A DNA stretch of 64,000 nucleotides from Streptomyces sp. LaPpAH-108 (GCF_000373625.1 NZ_KB891987.1:1251655-1315654), one strand, 5' to 3'; shown: positions 46,492 to 56,594, numbered from the stretch's first letter. Numbers and translations: made by a program. The notes: a model not told the origin generated them from the sequence alone.

Positions 46492-49365
46492 CTACTGCTG
46501 CGGGGGCTGCTGTCCCGGCTGCTGCGGGTAGCCGTACGGCTGCGCCTGGGGCGGCTGCTGCGGCGGCTGGCCCGGTGCGGCCTGCGGCGGGTACGGCGGC
46601 TGTCCCTGCGGCGGGATGTACGGCTGGCCCGGCTGCGGGGGATACGGCTGCTGCGGCGGGTACGGCTGCTGGCCCTGCTGCGGCGGATAGGGCTGGCCCG
46701 GGTACGGCTGGCCGGTCGGCTGGCCCGGGATGTGCGGGTACTGGCCGGGCAGCGGCGGGGCGGCCACCGGCGGCGGGTTGCCGTCCCTGGTCCACAGCCC
46801 GTGCGCCTGCTGGTGCCGTACGAAGTCCTCGGCGACCATCGCCGCGAGGTTGAAGTACGCCTCCCGCACCTTCGGCCGCATCATGTCCAGGTCCACCTCG
46901 GCACCGGCGGCCAGATGCTCGTCGAACGGCACCACGACCACGCCACGGCACCGGGTCTCGAAGTGGGACACGATGTCGTCGACCTTGATCATCTTGCCGG
47001 TCTCGCGGACCCCGGAGATCACCGTGATCGACCGGGCGACCAGGTCGGCGTAGCCGTGCGCGGACAGCCAGTCCAGGGTGGTGCTCGCGCTGCTCGCGCC
47101 GTCCACGGACGGGGTGGAGATGATGATCAGCTGGTCGGCGAGGTCGAGCACTCCGCGCATCGCGCTGTAGAGCAGGCCGGTGCCCGAGTCGGTGAGGATG
47201 ACGGGGTACTGCTTGCCGAGCACGTCTATCGCGCGGCGGTAGTCCTCGTCGTTGAACGTGGTCGACACGGCCGGGTCCACGTCGTTGGCGATGATCTCCA
47301 GACCTGAGGACGCCTGGGAGGTGAACCGCCGGATGTCCATGTACGAGCTGAGGTGCGGGATCGCCTGCACCAGGTCGCGGATGGTCGCCCCGGTCTCACG
47401 GCGCACCCGGCGGCCGAGCGTGCCCGCGTCCGGGTTGGCGTCGATCGCGAGGATCTTGTCCTGGCGCTCGGAGGCGAGCGTGGAGCCCAGCGCGGTGGTG
47501 GTGGTCGTCTTGCCGACACCGCCCTTGAGGCTGATCACCGCGATCCGGTAGCACGACAGCACCGGGGTGCGGATCAGCTCCAGCTTGCGCTGCCGCTCCG
47601 CCTCCTCCTTCTTGCCGCCCAGCTTGAACCGGGACGCGGCGGCGGCCGGGCGCCCGCTGCGCGCCTTCTGCCGCTTGTTGTTGAGCAGCCGGTCCGAGGA
47701 CAGCTCCACGGCCGCCGTGTAACCGAGCGGCGCGGCACCGGGGTTGGTGGGCTGGCGCTGGTCGTGCTGGACGGCCTGCGGCCAGGCGGTACCGGTGCGC
47801 GGGTCGATCGGCGGGGCCTGCGGGGCCTGGCCCTGCGGAGCCTGCGGCTGGGGCTGCGCGGTCGGGGGGAAGGCGTAACCGGACGGCTGAGCCGGGGCGT
47901 TGGGGCCGGGCTGCGGTGCGGACTGGGGGCCGGGGTGCGGCGGGAAGGCGTAACCGGAGGCCGGGGGTGCCTGGTTGAGCGGAGGCGCCGGAGGAAAGGC
48001 GTAGCCGCCGGGTGAGTTGGGGGCCGCGACCGGGTCGGGCTGGGGCGGGAAGGCGTAACCGGTGGGCTGCGCCTGCGGGTTGGGCTGCGGCTGTGGGGCA
48101 GGCTGCTGCCCGCCTGCCGGGGTCGGGGCGCCCGGGTGGGGCGGGGTGGCCGGGGGCAACGGGGCGCCGGGCTGGTTCCAGCCGGCGGGCGCGGGCTGCG
48201 GCGCCTGCGGCGGGAACGGCTGACCGGGGGCGCCGTCCTGCCCGGCCGGGGGCTGCTGCGGCACCGGCGGCATCGGGCCCGGCTGCTGGGGCACACCGTG
48301 CGGGGGAACGCCGTGCGGCGGCGTGCCCTGCGCGGGCCACTGCGCCGCCGGTGCGGGCGCGGCGGGCTGGTACGACGGCGGCAGCGGGGGCACGCCCTGC
48401 TGCGGGGCGGGCGGGGTCCAGGCGGGGGGAGCGGTGCCCTCGGCCGGGGCGGGCTGGGGCTCGTCGGCGGAGGGCTGCTGCGGGTCGGCGTCCGGGGCGG
48501 ACTGGGCGGCGGGGTCGGCTTCGGCGTCCCCAGCTTCGTCGGCGTCCTCGGCGTCCGTGTCGAGGGCGGTGGCTTCGGGGGTGTTGTCGCCGTCCGTGCC
48601 GTCGCCGTCCGTGGCCGGGGTGTCCTGGCCCTCCGGGGCGGTGTTCGTGTCCGTCCCCGCGTCCGTCGTCGCGGCCGGGGTCTCCTCGGACACGGCTTCA
48701 CCGTCCGCCTCGTCAGCGCCCTCGGACGCGGGATCGGCGCCGTCGCCCGCCGGAGCCTCCTCGGCGGACGCCTCCGCACCCTGCTCCGGCTGCTTCTCCG
48801 GCGCCGTGTGCTCCTCGATCTCCCGCTTCAGGGCGGCGGCCGAGAACCGCATCGTCGCGCCGCTCTCCAGGTCCCCGTTGTCCGGCTCGGGCGCCGAAGG
48901 AACCTGCTCCGGCTGAGGTCGGCCCTGCTGCGGTTCGAACCCGACCGGAAGTCCCGGCACCGGCACGGGAGTTCCGGCCGGGGGAGCGGGCGGGGCGTAC
49001 GGGGCGCCGGGTCCGGAGGCGGGAGCGGGCGGCGCGAAGGGCGCGCCCGGAGTACCCGGCGCGGGCGGCACCGGCGGCGTAGGACCGGCAACAGGCGGCG
49101 TAGGACCGGCCACCGGCGGGGCGGCCGGGACGAACGGCGGCGGCACCGGACCCGGACCCGTCGGCACACCGGCGCCGTCGGACCCCCCGGAGGAGGCGGC
49201 GCCCGTACCCCCGGACCCGCCGGAGGACGCGTTCTGCGTGTACCAGGCGGGCGGGGCGTAGTCGATGGTGAACTCGCCCGTGTTCTCGACGGCCGACTCC
49301 GCGTCGGGCTGGTCGTCGTCGGGTGTGGCCCAGCCCCCGCGCATACCGTCCCGATCGCTGCTCAC
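46492..49365 (-). CDS. EspI-like MinD/ParA-family ATPase of the type VII locus
   Basis: 957 residues. Roughly the first 540 are disordered: acidic/Ala-rich, then Pro/Gln-rich with four copies of GYAFPP at about 24-residue spacing (coded by 47868-48062). The MinD/ParA domain follows with deviant Walker [11 protein letters not shown] at 614-623, [16 protein letters not shown] and [11 protein letters not shown] Pro/Gln/Tyr-rich tail follows. Pro-rich N-terminus plus MinD-like domain is the plan of mycobacterial EspI, an ESX-1 regulator. GTG start with AGGAGGAAC. It heads leftwards, away from eccE, as part of the ESX locus. Confidence 0.82.
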   Translation of the reverse strand: MSSDRDGMRGGWATPDDDQPDAESAVENTGEFTIDYAPPAWYTQNASSGGSGGTGAASSGGSDGAGVPTGPGPVPPPFVPAAPPVAGPTPPVAGPTPPVPPAPGTPGAPFAPPAPASGPGAPYAPPAPPAGTPVPVPGLPVGFEPQQGRPQPEQVPSAPEPDNGDLESGATMRFSAAALKREIEEHTAPEKQPEQGAEASAEEAPAGDGADPASEGADEADGEAVSEETPAATTDAGTDTNTAPEGQDTPATDGDGTDGDNTPEATALDTDAEDADEAGDAEADPAAQSAPDADPQQPSADEPQPAPAEGTAPPAWTPPAPQQGVPPLPPSYQPAAPAPAAQWPAQGTPPHGVPPHGVPQQPGPMPPVPQQPPAGQDGAPGQPFPPQAPQPAPAGWNQPGAPLPPATPPHPGAPTPAGGQQPAPQPQPNPQAQPTGYAFPPQPDPVAAPNSPGGYAFPPAPPLNQAPPASGYAFPPHPGPQSAPQPGPNAPAQPSGYAFPPTAQPQPQAPQGQAPQAPPIDPRTGTAWPQAVQHDQRQPTNPGAAPLGYTAAVELSSDRLLNNKRQKARSGRPAAAASRFKLGGKKEEAERQRKLELIRTPVLSCYRIAVISLKGGVGKTTTTTALGSTLASERQDKILAIDANPDAGTLGRRVRRETGATIRDLVQAIPHLSSYMDIRRFTSQASSGLEIIANDVDPAVSTTFNDEDYRRAIDVLGKQYPVILTDSGTGLLYSAMRGVLDLADQLIIISTPSVDGASSASTTLDWLSAHGYADLVARSITVISGVRETGKMIKVDDIVSHFETRCRGVVVVPFDEHLAAGAEVDLDMMRPKVREAYFNLAAMVAEDFVRHQQAHGLWTRDGNPPPVAAPPLPGQYPHIPGQPTGQPYPGQPYPPQQGQQPYPPQQPYPPQPGQPYIPPQGQPPYPPQAAPGQPPQQPPQAQPYGYPQQPGQQPPQQ

Positions 49366-49721
49366 AGTTCCTCCTGAAGTGGTCGCGCACCCTCAAACGC
49401 GTGCGGGGGCCGACCAAGTCGTGTCGTTCAAGTCGTCCGTCGTCGTGCCGGGCAGGCCCGTCCGCCGGTCCGCCCCCGGGGACGACGCCCCGCCCGCGGG
49501 TCCGGCATCGCGCCCCACTCCCAGCCTAATCACCACAGGCCCCGCGCAGGCAGGCCCGCCCACCCTCCGAAACGCGCTCCCCGTCCCGCGCCGCCGCCCC
49601 GACCGCCCCGCGATCCGGCCCAACCACCCGGGAAATAAAGGGGCAAACAACCGGGCACGCGACAAAACTCCGGCCATCCTTCGTCGCGCGAAAGACGAAC
49701 AAAGCGGACAAGAAAGGTCGT
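49366..49721. other. 356-bp intergenic region in the type VII locus
   Basis: No credible gene. The left end carries the ribosome binding site of the EspI-like gene. The right 100 bp is AT-richer than average and holds a weak hairpin (TTCGTC with GACGAA, 49680-49699) just after the stop of the leftward gene at 49722, so it may hold both a terminator and the promoter for the EspI-like gene. No convincing -35/-10 pair was identified. Confidence 0.5.
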
Positions 49722-50501
49722 TCAGTCCATGCGGCGCGGGTTGCCCAACAATCCGATCTCGGCGTCGGTCGGTTGGGTGAGCACGTACTGCCGGTCGCGA
49801 TCGGTACACCAGAGGGTGACACCGTCGGGCAGCCCCGGCAGCGACTCCACCTCGGTCCGCGACAGCCCCATCGTGCGGCCCAGTTCGGCCGCCTCGTCCG
49901 GCGAGACCCGCTGGATGCCGGTGAGCCGCGCCTGCCGCAGCAACCGGGGCGCCACCGGGCTCAGATACGGCAGCAGCGTCACCACCGACTGCCAGGGCCC
50001 GGCCACCACGCGCCCGCGCGGCGGACGCATCCCGCAGTCCCGCACCACCAGGACGGGCGTACCCGCCGAGGCGCCCTGCGGGGGAACCCGCCCGACCTCG
50101 TACACGGCCAGGCCGTTCTGCCCGCCGCCCATGGCGTGCACCATCTGCATCCAGGACTGCGGACGGCCGGTCTCCACCGCCACCCGCGCACCCGTCGCCG
50201 CCGTACGCAGCGCCAGCACCTGCGCCGTCCACAGGCCGCCGATCAGCACCACGTCGTACGGCGTGGGCCGGTTGATGCCCAGTACCGCGGGGCGGCCCTC
50301 GGCATCCACACCGGCCACCACGCCGTCGTCCCCGATGGGCAGCGCCAGCGCGTCCAACTGGTCGCCGGGCAGCGTGTGCCAGGCGTGCCGGGGGCCGACC
50401 AGGCCGAGGCCCTGGCGCAGCAGCTCACCGGCCCGGCGCAGTCCCCGGGCGCCGCTCTCGCCGGTGACCGGGGCGGTGGCGGTCGTCCGCGTGGTCGTCA
50501 T
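49722..50501 (-). CDS. type VII secretion-associated protein of unknown function
   Basis: 259 residues without signal peptide or clear membrane helix. I recognise no named domain. The C-terminus (VTLWCTDRDRQYVLTQPTDAEIGLLGNP) and the middle (YDVVLIGGLWTAQVLALR) suggest alternating beta/alpha structure. It starts inside the end of eccE (ATGA overlap), so it is translationally coupled to that component and probably works with it at the membrane. A role as EccE partner is inference from the coupling. Confidence 0.75.
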   Translation of the reverse strand: MTTTRTTATAPVTGESGARGLRRAGELLRQGLGLVGPRHAWHTLPGDQLDALALPIGDDGVVAGVDAEGRPAVLGINRPTPYDVVLIGGLWTAQVLALRTAATGARVAVETGRPQSWMQMVHAMGGGQNGLAVYEVGRVPPQGASAGTPVLVVRDCGMRPPRGRVVAGPWQSVVTLLPYLSPVAPRLLRQARLTGIQRVSPDEAAELGRTMGLSRTEVESLPGLPDGVTLWCTDRDRQYVLTQPTDAEIGLLGNPRRMD

Positions 50502-51838
50502 CGCGCACCTCCGAGGGGCAGCGTGGCCAGCATGCCCGGCAGCTGCTCGCGGTCGAGGCGGGCCAGACCGGCCCCGGCGTGCCGGGCCGCGCCCTCCAAC
50601 GAGCGGCGCGCGGCCACCAGTTCGTCGTCACTGCGACCGGTCACCCGCAGATGCCCGGACAGCGACACGTCCTGCCGCTCACCGCGTGCGAGCGTGAGAC
50701 TGAACGTCGTCGCCAGCGCCGGGGTCGACGTCACCAGGGCGAGGAACTGCGGCAGCGACTCGCCCCGCGCGCCGCCCAGTTGGGGCCAGCGTCTGATCCA
50801 GTACGTGGTGTGCCGCCGGTTGTCGCAGCGCCAGCTGCGCCCCGACTCCTCCGTACGCCGCTCGCGCCGCTCACCGCGCCCCGCCTCCGCCGTGACCAGC
50901 GGGTTGGCGCAGGCCGAGGTGGCCAGCGCAGTGATCAGCTCCTCCTCGTCCAGGATCGTGGCCCGAAAGCCCGCCCCGGTCAGCCTGCTCGCGAGATGGT
51001 CGGCCACCCGCGCCACACACTTCTGCGCACCGGTCAGACCGCCCCCGCGCGCCGCCACCGCCTCCGCGCACAGCTCCGGATCGAGCTTCAGCGCGACCCA
51101 GGTGATGCGCACCGCCGGGGCGCCCGTCTGCTCCTGGAGCGGAAGGTAGTTGGCGACGGCCACCGACTGCTGGGGCAGATGCAGCGCGGGCGCGGGCTGC
51201 GTGTGCAGCACCACCTGAGCGGACTCCAGGCGGATGTCGTCGACCTCCAGGGCGTCGCGCACCACGGAAAGCGGCAGCGGCTGCCGGTTCCGCTCGGCCC
51301 GCAGCGCCGTGGCGTCGGCCTCCACCTGGAGCACGGCGGTCAGGAACGTGCCGTCCCCGGCCATGCCGACCGGGCGGCGGTCCCGTCCCCCGTACGAGTA
51401 GGTCCGCAGCGCGGGCTCGCACTCGAGCGCGGGCACCAGCGCGGGTTCCGTGCCGGGCGGGACGGGCGTGCTCGCGGCGTGCCGTCTGCGGGCCCTCAAC
51501 TCCCGTGCCGTGGCCAGCCATTCGGGCAGCGAACGACCGCGCCGCCGGACGAACGCCAGGGCGATCAGCACCAGCGCGACCACGCCCGCGGGCGCCATGG
51601 CCAGCGGACCGATCGCCCAGCCGACCAGCAGGATCGCCGCCGCGATCTCCACCAGCACAAGTCGTTGCAAACGAAACGAACGCGCGCGGCCCGGCCGGTG
51701 TCCCAGGCCGGGCGTGACGGTCTGCGGCGACGCACCGGACCGGCCGGACCCCGGCCGCGGCGCCGGTGCGGACCCGGACCTGCCGGGCCGCGCCGCCGAC
51801 CGGCCGCGCAGCCGTGTCCGCGTTCCCGAAGCCATCAC
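50498..51838 (-). CDS. eccE: type VII secretion protein EccE
   Basis: 446 residues. A basic Ser/Pro-rich N-terminus of about 55 residues precedes two membrane helices at about 58-75 and 80-96 (LVLVEIAAAILLVGWAIGPL; VVALVLIALAFV), then a large cytosolic domain with VVRDALEVDDIRLESAQVV and TYWIRRWPQ. This two-helix-plus-domain plan and the neighbouring eccB and mycosin genes identify EccE, a peripheral subunit of the ESX membrane complex. GTG (51838) or ATG (51835) may be the start; a G-rich site precedes both. It is divergent from eccB. Confidence 0.85.
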   Translation of the reverse strand: MMASGTRTRLRGRSAARPGRSGSAPAPRPGSGRSGASPQTVTPGLGHRPGRARSFRLQRLVLVEIAAAILLVGWAIGPLAMAPAGVVALVLIALAFVRRRGRSLPEWLATARELRARRRHAASTPVPPGTEPALVPALECEPALRTYSYGGRDRRPVGMAGDGTFLTAVLQVEADATALRAERNRQPLPLSVVRDALEVDDIRLESAQVVLHTQPAPALHLPQQSVAVANYLPLQEQTGAPAVRITWVALKLDPELCAEAVAARGGGLTGAQKCVARVADHLASRLTGAGFRATILDEEELITALATSACANPLVTAEAGRGERRERRTEESGRSWRCDNRRHTTYWIRRWPQLGGARGESLPQFLALVTSTPALATTFSLTLARGERQDVSLSGHLRVTGRSDDELVAARRSLEGAARHAGAGLARLDREQLPGMLATLPLGGAR

Positions 51839-52032
51839 TCCATCCCCCCGCTTTGCTCACAACTCGCTGGAACCATGCGCCCGCACAAGGCCCTTGAGGG
51901 CCCAGGTACCCTACCCGCTCCGCAGGACCCGACCCGTACCAGGCATAGTAGGGGCCGGGTCCGACAACGGAGGGCGGGGGAGAGCGGTCCCCGGGCGCGC
52001 TCCGCGTGAGACACGGGGAGAAACGGGCACAG
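51839..52032. promoter_or_regulatory. divergent promoter region between eccE and eccB
   Basis: 194 bp between two head-to-head ESX genes. It must hold both promoters. GGCATAGTAGGGG near 51943 is a possible -10 region for eccB, but the -35 is unclear. Both leaders end in strong purine-rich ribosome binding sites. Confidence 0.45.
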
Positions 52033-53556
52033 ATGGCATCTCGGCGGGACCAACTCAACGCCTACACCTTCGCGAAGCGCCGCATGCTCGCGTCCTTCGT
52101 CCGCTCGGCGCCGGACGCCTCCGACGAGGGGGCGCCGAGCCCGCTGCGCGCGGTGCTGCCCGGCGCGATCGCCGCGGCGGTCGTGGTCGCGGCCTTCGGC
52201 GCCTGGGGCATGTTCAAGCCGACCGCGCCGCAGGGCTGGGACGCCCCGGGGCAGAAGGTGATCATCGCCAGCAAGTCCACCACCCGGTACGTGGTGCTGA
52301 AGACCGAGGGCAAGACCCAGCTCCACCCGGTGCTCAACATGGCCTCCGCCAAGCTCGTGCTCAACACCCAGAGCGACGTCGACGTCGTCACCGTGGACGA
52401 GTCGATCCTCGACAACGGCAAGATCCCGCACGGCGTCACCATCGGCATCCCCTACGCCCCCGACCGGCTGCCCTCGGGCAAGGAGGCGGGCGGCGCCAAG
52501 CGCTGGGTGGTGTGCGAACGCCCCAGCGGCAGCGGCGACTCCCTTCAGAAGGCCGCCTTCGTCCTCGCCGCCCGCGACCAGCACCGCACCGAGGGCCCCG
52601 AGCGCCTGCACGGCGGCCAGCTGCTCTACGTCGTCACCCCCGACAAGACCCGCTACGTGGTCGACGCGCACGGCTGGGCGTACCGCGTGGACGCCTCCGA
52701 CGCCCTGCTGCTGCGCACCCTGGTCGGCCCGGACCGCGTGCCCGAGCGCGTCACCAAGGAGTGGATCGCGACCCTGCACCAGGGCTCCCCGATCCGCTTC
52801 CCGAAGATCGAGGGCACCCCCGCGGCACCGGCCCACGCGGGCGGCCAGCTCGACGCCCGCGCCGACCGCGTCGGCATGGTGCTCCGGGCGCCCGTCAACG
52901 GTGAGGAGCGGTACTACGTGGTGCTGCCCGGCCGTATCGCCCCCGTCTCCGACTTCGTCGCCGCCCTCCTGCTCGGCAGCGAGGACCTCGTCAAGCTCGG
53001 CCAGGTGGGCCATCCGCAGGAGGTCAGCCCCGGCGCGGTGGAGGAGGGCAGCCCCTTCGCCACCGAGTACAAGTGGCCCGTGCACACCCCCAAGGCGGTC
53101 AACGAGGCGTCCACCGCCTCCGGCAGCCGCAACACCGTCTGCAACGTGCTGCACCACGTCTCCGGCAGCGGCGCGACGACGCTCAGCACCTGGGCGGGCA
53201 GCGACTTCCCGGCCGTCCTCGCCACCGGCTCCTCCAGCGCCTACGTCACCGCGGGCTCCGGTCAGCTCTACCGCCAGTACCAGGGCAAGGAGACCTCCGT
53301 CGGACCGGTCTTCCTGGTCACCGACACCGGGCTGCGCTACGCCCTCCAGTCCAACGACGACAGCGCGGGCGACGACGCGGGGATCGGCGTCTCGGCCGGG
53401 CAGCGCAAGCAGCTCCAGCAGGAGGCCAAGCTGGCGCAGACCCACCTCGGGTACGCCGACGTCAAACCCGCGCCCGTGCCCGTCGCCTGGTCCGAGTTCC
53501 TGCCGACGGGGCCCCGGCTCTCGACGGCGGGCGCGCGCCAGCCGCAGGGTTCCTGA
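52033..53556 (+). CDS. eccB: type VII secretion protein EccB
   Basis: 507 residues. SRRDQLNAYTFAKRRMLASF at the N-terminus is a strong EccB marker. One membrane helix follows at about 45-66 (VLPGAIAAAVVVAAFGAWGMF), and the rest is an extracytoplasmic repeat domain (YVVLPGRIAPVSDFVAALLLG). In mycobacteria EccB is part of the hexameric membrane core and may bind ATP outside. The ATG at 52033 was chosen; an upstream ATG nine codons earlier is possible. The mycosin gene follows 10 bp downstream. Confidence 0.9.
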   Translation: MASRRDQLNAYTFAKRRMLASFVRSAPDASDEGAPSPLRAVLPGAIAAAVVVAAFGAWGMFKPTAPQGWDAPGQKVIIASKSTTRYVVLKTEGKTQLHPVLNMASAKLVLNTQSDVDVVTVDESILDNGKIPHGVTIGIPYAPDRLPSGKEAGGAKRWVVCERPSGSGDSLQKAAFVLAARDQHRTEGPERLHGGQLLYVVTPDKTRYVVDAHGWAYRVDASDALLLRTLVGPDRVPERVTKEWIATLHQGSPIRFPKIEGTPAAPAHAGGQLDARADRVGMVLRAPVNGEERYYVVLPGRIAPVSDFVAALLLGSEDLVKLGQVGHPQEVSPGAVEEGSPFATEYKWPVHTPKAVNEASTASGSRNTVCNVLHHVSGSGATTLSTWAGSDFPAVLATGSSSAYVTAGSGQLYRQYQGKETSVGPVFLVTDTGLRYALQSNDDSAGDDAGIGVSAGQRKQLQQEAKLAQTHLGYADVKPAPVPVAWSEFLPTGPRLSTAGARQPQGS

Positions 53557-53566
53557 GGGAGGGACG

Positions 53567-54808
53567 ATGACGCGTTCCGGACTTCTGCCGCTGCCGCTGC
53601 CCCTGGCCCGTGCGGGTGTCGCCGCCGCTCTCGCCGTGGGCGGCGGGCTGCTGACGGCGCCCACCGCTGCCGCCGACTCCGACCAGTGCACGTTCAGCAA
53701 GACCAACCATGTGTACTCCGGGACGCCCTGGGCGCTCCAGCGCGTCATCCTGGACGACCTGTGGAGCCGCTCCAAGGGGCGGGGCGTGCGCGTGGCCGTC
53801 ATCGACACCGGTGTCGACACGGAGAACCCGCAGCTCACGCACGCGGTGGACGCCTCCCTCGGCGCCAACCTCCTGCCCGCCAAGGACGATAAGGGTCAGC
53901 GCATCGACCGGGGCCGCAAGGACGGCACCACGGACACGGTCGGCCACGGCACCCGCGTCGCGGGCATCATCGCGGCCCGCCCGATGAAGGGCACCGGCTT
54001 CGTCGGGCTCGCCCCCGAGGCCACGATCATCCCGATCAAGCAGAACGACTCCGAGGGCAACGGCACGGCCGCGACCCTGGCCGAGGCGATCCGCCACGCC
54101 ACGGCCAAGAAGGCCCAGGTCATCAACATCTCCCAGGACACCGTGAAACCGGTGCCCCAGGACGCCGCCCTCCTCGCAGCCGTCGACGACGCCATCGCCC
54201 ACAAGATCGTCGTCGTCGCCTCGGCGGGCAACGACGGCCTCGGCGGCAACGTCAAGAAGACCTACCCCGCCTCCTTCCCCGGCGTCCTCGCCGTCGCCGC
54301 CTCCGACCGCAACAACGAACGCGCCGCCTTCTCCCAGTCCGGCGACTTCGTCGGCGTCGCCGCCCCCGGCGTCGACATGATCTCCACCGTCCCCAAGGGC
54401 GGCCACTGCTCCGACAACGGCACCAGCTTCTCGGCGCCGTACGTGGCGGGCGTCGCCGCCCTGATCAAGTCCCGCCACCCCGACTGGACCTCCCGCGAGG
54501 TCATCGCCCAGATCGAGCAGACCGCCGAACGCTCCATCCCCGGCCACGACCGCCTCGTCGGCTGGGGCGTGGTGGACCCCGTCCGAGCGCTCACGGACGA
54601 CGACCACCCCCTGGAATCCCCCCACCCCGACGCCGTCCTCACCCACGCCGAACCCCCCACCCCCGCCAAACTCACCCTCGGCGAAACCCCCCAGGAACGA
54701 AACGCCCGCCTGGCCACGTACGTGGCGATCGGCGCGGGGGTGCTGGTCGCGGGACTCACGGGGACGGGAGTGGCGGTACGGGACGCCCGGCGCCGGGGAC
54801 GCCGCTAG
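53567..54808 (+). CDS. mycP: mycosin MycP, type VII secretion subtilisin-like protease
   Basis: 413 residues. A signal peptide ends at about residue 36 (TAAA before DSDQC). The triad is intact: Asp80 in VAVIDTGVD, His127 in VGHGTRVAG and Ser287 in NGTSFSAPYVAG, with Asn in ASAGNDG. A C-terminal membrane helix (about 385-402) ends in a basic tail, so the protease is anchored facing outwards. Mycosins stabilise the ESX complex and cut some substrates. Ten bases after eccB with GAGGGAGGG upstream. A remnant of a lipoprotein gene starts 22 bp after its stop. Confidence 0.9.
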   Translation: MTRSGLLPLPLPLARAGVAAALAVGGGLLTAPTAAADSDQCTFSKTNHVYSGTPWALQRVILDDLWSRSKGRGVRVAVIDTGVDTENPQLTHAVDASLGANLLPAKDDKGQRIDRGRKDGTTDTVGHGTRVAGIIAARPMKGTGFVGLAPEATIIPIKQNDSEGNGTAATLAEAIRHATAKKAQVINISQDTVKPVPQDAALLAAVDDAIAHKIVVVASAGNDGLGGNVKKTYPASFPGVLAVAASDRNNERAAFSQSGDFVGVAAPGVDMISTVPKGGHCSDNGTSFSAPYVAGVAALIKSRHPDWTSREVIAQIEQTAERSIPGHDRLVGWGVVDPVRALTDDDHPLESPHPDAVLTHAEPPTPAKLTLGETPQERNARLATYVAIGAGVLVAGLTGTGVAVRDARRRGRR

Positions 54809-54830
54809 TGATCAGCGCGCTGAGGTGATC

Positions 54831-54902
54831 CGCCGACTTCTGCCGCCGAACGATCAGACGACGGCCCAAGACGTTCCGCTCCTGTCACCCGCGCCGACCC
54901 AC
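54831..54902 (-). pseudogene. remnant of a fourth lipoprotein paralogue
   Basis: This 72-bp stretch aligns with the middle of the lipoprotein gene at 54944-55486 (its segment beginning GCCGACTTCTG near 55160), with about three quarters of bases identical by hand alignment and one gap; the last 20 bases match at 18. Flanking bases do not align. Read leftwards it starts WVGAGD, as WVRAGD in the intact copies, then hits a stop codon. It is a decayed duplicate. Confidence 0.7.
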
Positions 54903-54943
54903 GCCCGACCCCGTACCCGGGCTCCCCACCAGCCGCCCTCGGA

Positions 54944-55486
54944 TCACCCAGAAGTGGGACGACAAAGACGCTGCGGCGTCACTGACCGGGTGTATCCGCG
55001 TATCAACTGCCCCATGGCCTGCTCGTCCCGCCGCCCGGGCTCCAGCACCTTGATGAACGTGCCGACGTCGAACTTCTTCACCCCGGCGTCCTGACACTTC
55101 ACCACCGACGCGGCACCCCTGTCGGAGTAGACGACGGCACCCCCATCTGCCGACTTCTGCTGCCAGACGGCCAGGCGCTTCCCCAGGACGCTCCGGGCAC
55201 TGTCGCCCGCGCGGACCCATTCCGTGCTGACGACAAGCACGAGGCGCTTGTCGACCGTCACGTTGCAGAGCGGCGAATCCTTGTCCCAGGTGCCGTCCTG
55301 CTGGACGGAGACCTGGGTACCGTCGGCGGGGAGCAATCGGGAAAGGGCTGCGGACGGTACGGAGACGCCGCACAGGGAGGCGGGGACGGTGAAGTCCTGC
55401 TTGGCCTCGTTGGGCGAGCAACCGCTTGAGGCCAGGGCGGTCAGCAGGAGGGTGCCGATGCCCAGTGCGTACGACGACGGCTTCAT
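54944..55486 (-). CDS. lipoprotein paralogue 1 of the type VII island
   Basis: 180 residues with a signal peptide and lipobox ending SSGC at about residue 23. After it comes FTVPASLCGVSVPSAALSRLLPADG, then WVRAGDSAR, QKSADGG, YSDRGAASVVKC, LEPGRRDEQAMGQLI and a final Cys. These blocks and the cysteines (LCG, PLCNV, VKC, RLC) are shared with the next two genes; the pattern resembles the DUF3558 lipoprotein family. Lipid-anchored outside the cell. It follows paralogue 2 after 22 bp in the same leftward operon. Function unknown; an immunity or substrate-binding role is a guess. Confidence 0.82.
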   Translation of the reverse strand: MKPSSYALGIGTLLLTALASSGCSPNEAKQDFTVPASLCGVSVPSAALSRLLPADGTQVSVQQDGTWDKDSPLCNVTVDKRLVLVVSTEWVRAGDSARSVLGKRLAVWQQKSADGGAVVYSDRGAASVVKCQDAGVKKFDVGTFIKVLEPGRRDEQAMGQLIRGYTRSVTPQRLCRPTSG

Positions 55487-55508
55487 CAGTGCTCCCTCCG
55501 GCTGCCGG

Positions 55509-56045
55509 TCAGTCGGGCTGGCAGGGGTTCCGGGCCTTCAACGACTTGGTGTACTCGCGGATCAGCTCTCCCATGGCCGTCTCGTCCGCCCGGCCCGGCT
55601 TCAGCAGTTCCACGACCGTGCTGACGTCCTCCTTCTCCACACCGGTCCCGCGGCACTTCAGCAGCGATGCGGCACCCCGGTCGGCATAGGCCACGGAGCC
55701 GCCGTCCGCCGACTTCTGATCCGAGATCACCAACTGGTGCCGCAGGATGTTCCGGGCCGTGTCACCCGCGTCGATCCACTCCTGGCTGACGTTCAGCACG
55801 GCGTGACCGTCGACCTCCACTCCGCAGAGGGTCCAGCCCTTCTCCACGCTTCCGTCCTGCCGGAAGGTGATGTGACTGCCGTCTGCGGGGAGGAGCCGGG
55901 AGAGTGCCTTGGGGGGTACGGAGACGCCGCAGAGGGACGTGGGAACGGTGAACTCTTGCTTCGCCTCGTCGGAGGAGCAGCCGGATGCTCCCACCGTGGC
56001 GAGCAGAAGCGCGCCTACGCCCAGTGCGTACGCCGATGACCTCAC
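55509..56045 (-). CDS. lipoprotein paralogue 2 of the type VII island
   Basis: 178 residues. Lipobox ends ASGC at about residue 23. The shared core reads FTVPTSLCGVSVPPKALSRLLPADG, WIDAGDTAR, DQKSADGGSVAYADRGAASLLKC and LKPGRADETAMGELIREYT. It is closest to paralogue 1 (same SADGG and DRGAAS blocks). ATG start with a short purine-rich site, 24 bp after paralogue 3. Tandem position and clear similarity show local duplication. Confidence 0.82.
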   Translation of the reverse strand: MRSSAYALGVGALLLATVGASGCSSDEAKQEFTVPTSLCGVSVPPKALSRLLPADGSHITFRQDGSVEKGWTLCGVEVDGHAVLNVSQEWIDAGDTARNILRHQLVISDQKSADGGSVAYADRGAASLLKCRGTGVEKEDVSTVVELLKPGRADETAMGELIREYTKSLKARNPCQPD

Positions 56046-56069
56046 GATTGCCCCTCTCCATATCCGTGA

Positions 56070-56594
56070 CTAGCAGGGATGCTGTTTTCCGAGTGCTGCC
56101 GTGTAGCCAGAGATCAGCGCCTTCATGGCGGACTCGTCCTCGCGACCCGGCTTCAGCGTTCGGATGTACGTACTCATGGACTTGTCCCGCGCACCCTTCC
56201 GGACGCAGGGAACGACCGATACGCCGGCCCGGCCCACGTAGGCGATCATGTCGCCCGCACCGGACTTCACCTGCCCGATGCGGTGGTCGTACGACGCGAT
56301 GTTCCACGCCGACCGACCGGAATCGACGCGCTCACGCTCGACGGAAAGCACCTGCTGACCGTCGACCCCGACCTCGCAGACAATGCCCAGATCATCACCG
56401 GGCGCCGATGCTTTGGCAGAGAGCTTCCCGCCCGAGGCGGGCAACAACTTACTGAGTGAGGCTTGAGGGACGGCGACTCCGCACAACTCGGCGGGCACGG
56501 TGAACCCGGCGGTCGGCTCGGTCGCCGAACACGCGGTGGCACATCCCAGGACCAGGCCCCCCACCAGGACGGCTCCGACGGCGCGATACCTCAA
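56070..56594 (-). CDS. lipoprotein paralogue 3 of the type VII island
   Basis: About 174 residues; lipobox ends TAC. The core FTVPAELCGVAVPQASLSKLLPASG, VDSGRSAWNI, GDMIAYVGRAG and LKPGREDESAMKALISGYT shows it is the most diverged of the three. The start is probably the TTG at 56594, which overlaps the upstream stop (TTGA) and has GGAAAG upstream; a GTG 24 bases earlier lacks a good site. Direct coupling to the 769-residue gene links the lipoproteins to that product. Confidence 0.75.
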   Translation of the reverse strand: MRYRAVGAVLVGGLVLGCATACSATEPTAGFTVPAELCGVAVPQASLSKLLPASGGKLSAKASAPGDDLGIVCEVGVDGQQVLSVERERVDSGRSAWNIASYDHRIGQVKSGAGDMIAYVGRAGVSVVPCVRKGARDKSMSTYIRTLKPGREDESAMKALISGYTAALGKQHPC

